Assembly: GCA_000320605.2 (NCBI GenBank)
Contig: KB445795.1
Coordinates: forward strand, 1,177,867 to 1,241,866
Length of the DNA stretch: 64,000 nucleotides
Origin: Gelatoporia subvermispora B
Taxonomy: Eukaryota > Basidiomycota > Agaricomycetes > Polyporales > Gelatoporiaceae
Direction: 5' to 3'
In this document: piece by piece, positions 18,431-27,889 of the stretch
How the letters are laid out: each line of letters opens with the position of its first letter
Numbering within the stretch: the first letter of the stretch is position 1
Made by a program: the position numbers and the translations under genes
Notes under the pieces: generated by a model
Seen by the model: only the letters and a program-made list of their open reading frames with translations
Databases searched by the model: none
Told to the model about the DNA's origin: nothing

Positions 18431-19702
18431 TCAGAGCACCTTCGCCTTGTACGACTCCCAGTCCAGACTCTCTCTAGCTTCCAGCATCTGGTAGTGTGTC
18501 GCAGCATTGACCTTTCCCGCGAATTCGGAGCCAATAACTTTGTAAGTGTAGAGTGCCTCCTCTGGGGAGATTTTGATCGTCTTGGTGTTTGTACCGTCAG
18601 CCGCCGCGTCGGCGAGGAGCTGGACTTGGCAGCACTTCTCCAAGGCGATGTAGAAGAACACAGCCGACTCAATGGACCCGCCTGTGACCAGGAGTCCGTG
18701 GTTCTAGGGATGGATACGAAGATCAACACCTAGTCGGTGATACTCACTGTCACCAACGACATACCTGCAGGATGGCCGCCTACACATTATAGACCTATCA
18801 GCTTGAAGAATCTCTTCAACGACATGAAATCCTACCTTCTTGTCTCCGAGCGCCTCGACGATATGTTCGCCCTCCTCAGCCTCGAGGACGACGCCGCCGA
18901 ATTGGCGGTAAACGGCAATGTCCTGATAAGTCAGAGATCAGCCCTCGTGCTTCTACGGTCCCGTCCGATGGCATCGTCCTCACGTTGTAGAACGCGCAGC
19001 TGTCCTGAGTGATCATCTCCAGTTCCTTTCCCAGAGTCGAGAACGCCCGCCCATAGATGGAGTGCGAATGCGCCGCGCAATTTACATCGGGGCGCGCCGC
19101 ATGGATCGCAGAATGGATCATGTACGCCGCCCTGTTCAGCCGCCTGATCGGCCCAGACTCGTCCTGGATGTGTCCCTCATGGTCGACGAGAATGAGGTCT
19201 GCGGGCTGGATGAGCGAGAAGTGCTTCCCCTGGGCACGCTGCAGTCAGACGCGGTTCCTCTTTATCTCGAACGAATCGACTGACGAAGGGGTTCACCCAG
19301 AAGCAGTCGGGGCGAATGTTATCCTGCGGAACGCCGTCAGCGTGTGCTCGCGGGCAAGTCATGGGACGACCTACCCGGACCGTGATATGCCCCGCGGCGC
19401 CTTCGTCGTACCCAAGGTGGCCTGTACGCGCACGTCAATATCAGCTCATCGGAGAATGTAACCGCGCGAGGGTGCTCACCGAAAATGCGGAAGGCCTGCG
19501 CGAGGCGGAACTTCAGGTACTCGCGCTTCTCGGAGTCAGAGTCGAACCTGGGCGGGGCGACGAGCTCCCTCAGGCCCGACAGGAGGTCCGGGGGTACCCT
19601 TCCTGCTTCGGGCGCAGCCTGGCCCGAGACCTGCTTCACTGATGCTTGTGAGATGCTGTTGCCTTCAGCATGCGCGTTGGGCTGGGTGGCGACGGGGGAC
19701 AT
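18431..19702 (-). CDS. Class II aldolase/adducin-domain protein, paralogue 2
   Basis: This is a second copy of the zinc-dependent class II aldolase/adducin family. The ATG at 19702 gives a longer, Ala/Gln-rich leader than paralogue 1 (MSPVATQPNAHAEGN). The domain then reads EKREYLKFRLAQAFRIFG, HLGYDEGAAGHITVR and DNIRPDCFWVNPF across introns of about 50-60 nt. The conserved zinc region is IHSAIHAARPDVNCAAHSHS, and the later His lies in QNHGLLVTGGSIESA. The C-terminus (IALEKCCQVQLLADAAADG through ESYKAKVL) aligns with paralogue 1 but is shorter on Gly. Key His residues are kept in both copies, so both may be active. Divergence in the leader and tail suggests an old tandem duplication. Substrate unknown. 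Confidence 0.85.
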
Positions 19703-20363
19703 TGTATGTGTACGGCGAATGTAAACCTTGGGGCAGTCAAGGAAGTGCAGGGACACAGAGCTCTCCTGTGTATTTTATAGACATTCAGACCAGATCCTCG
19801 TCTCAGCGTCATCGGAACGGTTTTTCGAGATGCCGGGCCGCAGGGTAGCAAATGAGGAGCCTTCAATCACGACAGGAGACGCAGCGAGTAGGAGGCCGTC
19901 GGATGCGGGGTTGGAGTCGGCCAACGCTCATACAGGGGTTCGAATGTCTTCCCAGGCAGGTCGTGAGAGACGGCTTTGTTGAGGCGCCACCATATGACAC
20001 CATGCGCTGCCCCGTGAAGAATACTGAAGCGTTTGCGAGTTGAGACCCTCCGGTTTGAAGACTGTGTTTCGCTGCTATCCATATCTCACGGCTTGTCGCA
20101 CCGACAAGCGACGTCCATGAGACCGACAGCATCCCAGAGTACACGTGAATAGAAAAAGATACATTGAAGCCAGTTCAAAAAACTCGAAACACAACTTGTC
20201 TTGGATGACATCGCACGAGCTCAGACACAGGAGATAGAGAGAGAGCAAAGAAACTAGGATAGCAATCTAGAGATGCAAGTAATATACAGGAGTATTTTTT
20301 TGCTATCGTCCAGACATGATGTAAGATGGTACAGAGTATGCAGGGTTACAACACTTCAACCGT
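19703..20363. other. Intergenic between aldolase 2 and HSP70
   Basis: Holds the promoter of aldolase paralogue 2 and the 3' UTR of HSP70. No gene, RNA or repeat was recognised. Confidence 0.5.
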
Positions 20364-21244
20364 TTAGTCGACCTCCTCGACGCTCGGGCCATCCTCACCA
20401 CCGCCGGGCGCATCGCCGCCGGGGAAGCCGCCCGGTGCACCACCAGGGAAGCCGCCTGGCGCACCGCCCGCACCCGCGTACAGCTTTTGCATGATCGGGT
20501 TGGCAACGGCCTCGAGCTCCTTCTGGCGCTCCTCGTACTCTTCCTTCGACGCCTCCTGCGAGGCGTCGAGCCATGAGATGACTTCGTTGACGGTAGACTC
20601 GAGCTTGCTCTTGTCAGCGGCGTCGAACTTGTCCTTGAGCTTGTCGTCGGTCAAGGAGTTGCGGAGGTTGTATGCGTACGACTCGAGGCCGTTCTTGGCC
20701 TGAATGCGCGCAGCAGCGGCCTCATCCTCAGCTAAAAGAATACCAGTCAGTACAAAGTTCGAGATCAAGCGTGGATCAGCGCTACTCACCCTTGTACTTC
20801 TCGGCCTCGTTGACCATGCGCTCAATCTCCTCCTTCGACAGACGGCCCTTGTCGTTGGTGATGGTGATGCGGTTCGACTTGCCGGTCGTCTTGTCGGACG
20901 CGGAAACGTTGAGAATGCCGTTCGCGTCAATATCGAAAGTGACCTCGATCTGAGGAACACCACGGGGCGCCGGAGGAATGCCGGTGAGCTCGAACTTGCC
21001 GAGCAGGTTGTTGTCCTTTGTCCGCGCACGCTCACCCTCGTAGACCTGGATGAGCACACCGGGCTGGTTGTCGGAGTACGTCGAGAAGATCTCGGACTTC
21101 TTGGTCGGGACGGTGGTGTTGCGCTTGATGAGCGGGGTCATGACACCACCCGCAGTCTCGATACCGGTCGACAGCGGCGCAACATCGAGGAGCAGGAGGT
21201 CCTGAGTCTTCTCCGAGGTGTCACCAGTGAGAATGGCAGCCTGT

Positions 21245-21283
<39 letters not shown>

Positions 21284-22547
21284 CTCTTGCACGGCTCCTT
21301 GCCGTTGAAGAAGTCGGAAACAAGCTTGACGATACGGGGAATACGAGTCGAACCACCGACAAGGACGATCTCGTCGACCTTCGACTTGTCGATCTTGGAG
21401 TCACGGAGTACCTTCTCGACGGGGTCAAGGGTGCTGCGGAAGAGGTCCTGGCAAAGCTCCTCGAAACGTGCACGGGTGAGGGAAGTGTAGAAGTCGACAC
21501 CCTCGAAGAGCGAGTCGATCTCAATGGAAGTCTGGGTAGCGGAGGAAAGGGTACGCTTGGCACGCTCGCATGCAGTGCGGAGACGACGGAGCGCGCGAGG
21601 GTTCGAGGACAGGTCTGCGAAAACACGATGTTAGCACGTTGCTTTATCGATATCAACCCTATCGTGAACTTACCCTTCTTGTATTTCCGCTTGAACTCCT
21701 GGACGAAGTGGTTGACGAGGCGGTTGTCAAAGTCCTCACCACCAAGGTGAGTGTCACCAGCAGTGGCCTTGACCTCGAAGATACCCTCCTCGATCGTCAG
21801 GAGCGACACATCGAAGGTTCCTCCACCGAGATCGAAAATGAGCACGTTGCGCTCACCGGTGGCCTTCTTGTCGAGACCGTACGCGATCGCAGCTGCAGTG
21901 GGTTCGTTGATGATACGAAGGACGTTGAGACCCGCAATGACACCCGCGTCCTTGGTTGCCTGACGTTGCGAGTCGTTGAAGTACGCGGGGACGGTGATAA
22001 CCGCCTGGGAGACGGTGTAGCCGAGATACGACTCGGCGACCTCACGCATCTTCTGGAGAACCATCGACGAGATCTCCTCAGGCGACTGTAAAACGATCGT
22101 TGGCGTCCGAGTTTCGTCCAAGGAGGTAAATCGGGAGTACTTACGAATTCCTTCTTCTCGCCACGGTAGGTTACCCGGACGTAGGGCTTGCCACCCTTGC
22201 TGAAGACCTCGAAGGGGAAGTGCTTGACATCCGACTGCACCTCCGCGTCATCGAACTTGCGTCCAATGAGACGCTTCGCGTCGAAGACGGTGTTGTGGGG
22301 GTTCATCGCGACCTGGTTCTTGGCGGCATCGCCGACCAGACGCTCGTTGTCAGAGAACGAGACATATGAGGGTGTTGTCCGGTTTCCCTGGTCGTTGGCA
22401 ATGATCTCGACACGGTCGTTTTGCCAGACACCGACACAGCTGTAAAAATAGGAGTCAGGACACGGAATTCGCGAAATCGCAATGCAGGCAGTGTGCTCAC
22501 GAGTAAGTGGTACCCAGGTCGATACCAATCGCCTTCGGGGTGGACAT
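20364..22547 (-). CDS. Cytosolic HSP70 chaperone (Ssa type)
   Basis: This is an ATP-dependent chaperone of the cytosol. The ATG at 22545-22547 starts [16 protein letters not shown], the actin-like ATPase signature. Further motifs are [88 protein letters not shown], the substrate-domain stretch [20 protein letters not shown] and [20 protein letters not shown]. Introns lie near 22440-22500, 22087-22145, 21616-21675 and 20735-20790. The C-terminus is a Gly/Pro-rich GGFPGG tract ending EEVD, the TPR-cochaperone docking motif found only in cytosolic members. A heat-shock element and TATA box lie upstream. It is transcribed divergently from Argonaute, whose ATG is 1.2 kb away. Confidence 0.97.
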
Positions 22548-22643
22548 TTCGGATGAAGAGTGATGTAAGGGTTAGTAGAGGGATGAGAGGTGTGTACGAT
22601 GGAAAAAATCAACGCTGAGGAGGCAGGGTTGCGGGGAGGGCGT

Positions 22644-22694
22644 CTTATATATGGCCTGCATTCTGTGGCATTCTAGGAGGTTCTACCATCTTCC
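22644..22694 (-). promoter_or_regulatory. HSP70 promoter: TATA box and four-unit step-type heat-shock element
   Basis: On the plus strand nTTCn units occur at 22660-22664, 22670-22674, 22680-22684 and 22690-22694, exactly 10 bp apart with 5-bp gaps. This is the step-type arrangement bound by Hsf1 in yeast. A TATATAAG box (reverse strand, 22644-22652) lies between it and the HSP70 ATG at 22547. The exact phasing of four units makes chance unlikely. Confidence 0.8.
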
Positions 22695-22699
22695 ATCTT

Positions 22700-23769
22700 T
22701 CCAGTGCCTTCCATCCCTGGGTTTGACTGCACGTGATCGTTCTCATCTGCGCGCCTGTCCACCAAGCGCCCACTCCGGCTGTGTTAGACGCCGACTGACG
22801 CACGGTGCCCGCAGCACGGCGCGTCTGCAGAACCTACGAGCAACTGCAGGCACCTACTGGCTCGGCCTGGCAGCCGCGGTCGCCCACAAGCATGCGTAAG
22901 TTTATGACGCACAAGCAAGCGTTAGCGAGCAATGTTGATAATATTCTGGGCCTCTCTGTACCCGTCGCGCGGTCTCTCCCAAGTGCTGTCACTGTTCACG
23001 CTCTTCGCCGAACATCGTACTTGCGCACTTTGCGATATTCGGGGGCTGTGGTGTCTTCTGCCTGATCTTACTGACGCTGATCCCTTCATTGAGGAGTGTT
23101 TCGCCAAACATACGCCGCCGTCTTACCCCATCCTGCCTCGGCGTAATTCTCAGTGCTCGACCCGGCCCGGCCACTCACCACCGCTGCTCAGTCTCGTAAT
23201 TATCGCAGAGGCTGATAGAGGATGGTAGAGGACATAGAGGACACTAGCACGCCTCGTGCAGGCACGATCTCGAGTACCACGCCGGTCTGCACACGGCGAA
23301 TTGACAGAGAAATCTCGCACAGGCAGTTGTGTACCCGGGGCTCGGGCAACGCGATCGAGGGACTCCTCACGCGGTATCTCTCCGGAGTCTCGTCCCCTCG
23401 CATATCTGCTCCTTCACTCGCTCTGGTACTGCTTATGCCTCCTTGGACGTCACCCTTACCCGTATTTTGTACTCGAATTAACATGCTTGAAGAGCCGACC
23501 ATCTCCGCGACGTCCGTTTCTTGTCAATCTGTCATATTCTCGCCACCTTCGTGCATTTTCAGTTACGTTGAACTCAGTTCAAGAGGCTTACAAGCACATG
23601 CACGTGAAAAGTGCATGTGCTGTCCGACTTCTCTTCGAAAGTCGAACCAGTGTCAACAACTTAACTTGCCCGAATATAAGACCCTTCAGTTGCCCTGCTG
23701 GCAAGTCAGAGTCCCACCCTCCCCCCGCCGAAGAGATTCCGGACTGTGTAAATCTGTTTCTCCACGCCT
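22700..23769. other. Intergenic, divergent HSP70/Argonaute promoter region
   Basis: Overlapping open frames of 100-206 codons occur here in several frames, one running across the Argonaute start. They lack family motifs and look like chance frames. The Argonaute promoter must lie here; no TATA box is obvious. Confidence 0.5.
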
Positions 23770-26700
23770 ATGGCTACTACAGTTTATCGCGGACCTGCAC
23801 GCCGTCAAGATCCCGGTAGGGAGGGCGCACCTCTCGGTGTAGTAACGAATACTTTCAAAGTCCTGAAGATGCCCGACGTCGACTGGTACCACTACGACGG
23901 TATGTTGTTCTTGTTATTGCGCCAATTTGCGGAACTAATGCAGCTCCTGTTCCTCGATAGTGGGTGAGCGTGACATCGTCCTCATTGTGTCGATAATTTC
24001 CGTGACGCATCTTTCACTATTCGTAGCGTTCATCAAAGCGGACACCGGAAAGGACGCATCCGTTGGCCGTAGACGTGGTCACCAGCTGATGTACAACCTT
24101 CAGCTCTCCCTTCCCGGAGTGTTCCCCTCACAAGGGGCATACGACGGCAAGAAGAATATTTATTACACTAGAAAAGTTGAATCCGGAGAGGTACGCCAGC
24201 AGCACTCGGTTGACGGACGATAACTCACTGTTGTCCCATAGTATGACGCGGTCGAAGACAATCGCGGTCCCCAACGCGCTGGCGGTGCGAAGCTGAAGAT
24301 CAAACTGTCACTAGTAGCCCGATTCTCCGCACAGTACGTATCCCGGTCTTGCAATAAGTTAATCACAAACAACGCATACAGAGATGTTATGAAGTACGCC
24401 CTGCAGGGCAAGCAGGACATAATCAACATGCTGCAGATCGTCTTGCGACAACTGCCGAATATGTAAGTCCATCTTCAGGCCATCCATTTACGGCGTGTCC
24501 TAAGCCATTCTGCAGCAAGTTCCAGACCCCGGCGCATCTCCGCAACTACCGCGTGTTCTACACGGATGAGAGCAAGGCACCTCTCGGAGTTGGCTTGGAA
24601 GCATGGAGAGGATTATTCCAGTACGTTTCCCTGTCCGATGCCCTCTAGTATTGACATTTCTCATATAGGAGCGTCCGACCGACGCTCACTGGTTTGAGCA
24701 TCAACGTGGACATATCGACCGGTGTTATGTGAGTTCGATTATCTGGATACGTATGTATGCGGTAATTCGAAACAATTTTGTCTTAAGGTATCGCGGGGGC
24801 GAATTGGTTACACTCTTAATGGAGCGATTCGGCATTGCGAATGTACGCCACTTGGAACTCAGCAAAACCGATCCCATGTGGGTAAAGATCCGCCAGTTCC
24901 TGCGCGGTGTCCTCGTGACCTGGCGACCGAACCCGGAGCGGCGCCAGGCGATGTCCATCGAAGGCATCGTCGAACAGGCTGGGCTCGTGGTCTTCGAGAA
25001 GAAAGGCGATTCTGGTCCCGAACAACTCAACATCGAGGTATCGCGATCTTCGCTTACCATATCGGGATTGGTGGCTGACCTAGGGATCCGAACAGACCTA
25101 TTACCGCCAGACGCACAACACTCCACTGCGCCACCCGCGATTGATTGGCGTCAAGAACAGGAAGGGCACGATCGTTCCGATTGAGCTCTGTCTTGTGCTG
25201 CCGGGTCAGCTCTTCAAGGGCAAGTTGCCGGAGGTTGGCGATCTTTCGCGCAAACTCTTGGACTTCGCCAATCGCAAGCCTCACCATCGTCTTAACGACA
25301 TCAAGACCGGAATCTCACCGAAGGTATGTATATAGTCATCGCCTGAGAGGGAAAATTCGTACTGACCGCAAACCGCAAACACAGACGTTGAGCTATGGCG
25401 AAACCAACTTCGTGCGTGAATCTGGCATGCAGATTGACCTCAACCCGAGCACCGTCGGTGCGCGGCGGCTCCCCGCTCCTCGCATCCAATTCCACGGATC
25501 CGAAGCAGTGAGCCCTACTGCACGTTAGACAGCCCTCTGCCTGCTAACTTCCCGGACAGGACATCACAGCTGGGAGCTGGAACATGGCCAGGCCTCAGCG
25601 TAGGGTCTACCAGCCGGAGCAAGCCCCGAACTGGGTCGCTATCAATTTCGCGCAAGAACCAATCTTCGATCGTCTCGGTCCGCAGCTCGTGCAATGCCTA
25701 CAAGCTCTAGGTAAGACCCACGCACTGTGCTTCGTTTGATCCTGATGCCGATCAACCATGTTTTAGGCGTGAATGTGAATTCTTCACCTCGCATCCAGAA
25801 CGCGACTGGTCAGAACGCGATGACAGTTGAGTCACCGCTGTGTGTCTTCACTGCATCTATCTGACCTCGAGACACATAGACTCTTCAGTCAGTTTCTCAA
25901 CTGAGGCCGTTGCCTAGCTTCGTGCTCGTCGTCCTCCCTGAAAGCGCGGCCGAAATCCGGACCTTGGTCAAGCAGTGGGGCGACATGATGTACAACATCC
26001 CCACACAGTGTTGCGTGAGCGTCTCTTCTCATACTTTCTTCGGTGCCAATCTGAGGCAGACATAGCGCGTGGATAAATGTCGCAGCGCGAACAACCAATA
26101 CTGCAACAATGTCGCTCTTAAGTAGGCCAATTTCCGCGCACAGAGACAAGCGCTGACATGATCCTTGCGCAGGATCAACGCCAAGTTAGGCGGAGTCAAC
26201 TCGGTCCCAATCGCGCCCGTGATGTCCGAGTGGTTGAGGAAGGTTCCGACGATGATTGTCGGTGAGTATATACTTACGTTCATGTCGACCTCTGGTTCAC
26301 GACAAGCCCAGGTGCAGATATTGGACATCCTGGCCCCGGTGTCAACGACCGCCCTTCGGTAGCAGCGTTGGTCGGCTCCATCGATATGTTCGCAAGTAGG
26401 TACACCTACGCCGCGAGGGCACAGCAGCCGCGGCTTGAGCTCATCAACGAGCTCGACAACATGATGGTGGTGAGCTCGACCGCCCCCCCAGGTCAACCTG
26501 CCGTTCACAAGTGCTTCTTTAGGAAATACTCAAGGACTTCTGGAATATGTCACCCCCGCCCACTCCCGAGAAGAAGTTCTACCCACAACGTATCATTTTC
26601 TTCCGTGACGGCGTCTCTGAGGGCGAGTTCGACAAGGTCGCTCAGCAGGAGCTGGAGAAAATTCGGGGTATGTAGCACACTCATCTCATGCTAATATTAC

Positions 26701-27603
26701 CAGTCTCACGCCCTGATGCAGCTGCGTTCAATACCCTCGCTGAGCAGAACCAGGAGCCTCTCGCCAAGATGAGGCAGCTGCCGACGGTTACCTACATTGT
26801 CGTGGGCAAACGGTATGATCGCCCTGTGTCCAGGTATTTCATACGCTTACGCTCATGCAATGAATGTTCAGTCATCACATCCGGTTTTTCCCCCGGCAAG
26901 GCGATGCGTAAGTTCTCCACGAGATTGCACGTCTCGCATCAGCCCTGACTGCGCACAGGGCGAACACGTCTAGGAGCGGTAACTGCCAGCCGGGACTCGT
27001 CGTCGACTCAGAGATGACCAGTCCCATATATTTCGACTACTTCTTGCAGTCGCAGGCTGGTCTGCAAGGGAGTAAGCATCCACGCGCATTGTATGACCCG
27101 AGCGATCACTGACTTCGCTCAGCTTCGAGGCCGAGCCATTACACTGTCCTGCACGACGAGAACCGGATGAGCTCCGACGTGTTCGTATCTCTAATTCTCA
27201 TCAGCCCTGCAATATGCGCTCATCATACTACGAACAGCCTTCAGGCGCTGTCCTTCGCGCTGTGCCACGTCTACGCGAGCGCGACGTCTTCGGTGTCAAT
27301 CCCGGCGCCTGTATATTGTGAGTCAATCTGGCCCTACACTTCGCTTAACCGACACTAAATGCTTCGCTTAGACGCCGATGTTCGTCTTCCTTCTTCTGCC
27401 CATCGGGCTAATTCTGACGCGTTGTCTACCAGAAACTCTGTGCCTACGTAGCGGCATATCACTTCAACCCCGCTAAGCTTCCTCCCCCTCCGTCAGGAAC
27501 CGCTACCACTACTAGCGATGACAAGAAGGCCGAGATCAATGTTGCCCAGTGGAACGCTGCATTGGGGCGTACGAAGCTGAGGCCGAGGTTGTTCTTCCTT
27601 TGA
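23770..27603 (+). CDS. Argonaute, catalytically complete
   Basis: This is the slicer of RNA silencing, binding small RNAs and cutting or repressing matching transcripts. The ATG at 23770 gives MATTVYRGPARRQDPGREG. Over fifteen short introns separate the N domain (TNTFKV, DWYHYD, SVGRRRGHQLMYNLQ), linker (KFQTPAHLRNYRVFYTDE), PAZ (TYYRQTHNTPLRHPRLIGVK, 25080-25150), MID (PSFVLVVLPESAAEIRTL) and PIWI. The slicer tetrad is visible: Asp in GADIGHPGPG, Glu in QQPRLELINELDN, Asp in IIFFRDGVSEGEF and His in SHYTVLHDENR. The protein ends in hydrophobic residues (LRPRLFFL) before TGA at 27601-27603, as Argonautes need to bury their C-terminus. Convergent, 286 bp away, is a GW-repeat protein gene. Loss or damage is not evident. 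Confidence 0.95.
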
Positions 27604-27889
27604 TCTCGATGTTGTGTGCATCCTGCTGGCAAGATCTGTCTGTGACTGTGTACGATAGGGATGTCAAGTTGAATGATGGTGATATATAACTCCAATCTCT
27701 TCAATGCAGTCTTGTTAGCAATCCCGCGCGAATCGCGCTCGCGTTGACTGAGGCACTACCGCCACGGCCTATGCAACACATGATATATTTTCGACAGTCA
27801 ATCCGACGTTTACAAAACAAGATCCCTTGACTACATAAAGCACAAGACGAGGACATAACGACATGGATCATATACATACCATACTATCA
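27604..27889. other. Shared 3' region of Argonaute and the GW protein gene
   Basis: A 286-bp convergent gap holding both 3' UTRs. Overlapping transcripts from the two genes are possible given its shortness. No terminator motif could be assigned. Confidence 0.5.

Noticed and set aside
20704..21750. 348-codon plus-strand open frame antisense to HSP70
   Set aside because: Long antisense frames are a known by-product of HSP70 codon use. The minus strand encodes canonical HSP70 across the same bases.
23222..23842. 206-codon open frame upstream of and overlapping the Argonaute start
   Set aside because: No domain, no splice-consistent extension, and two further frames of similar length overlap it, as expected by chance in this composition.
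25060..25145. tRNA-like gene on the minus strand (A-box-like TGGCGCAGTGG and TTCGGATCC)
   Set aside because: The sequence is the Argonaute PAZ exon TYYRQTHNTPLRHPRLIGVK and its preceding intron. Arms do not pair into a cloverleaf.
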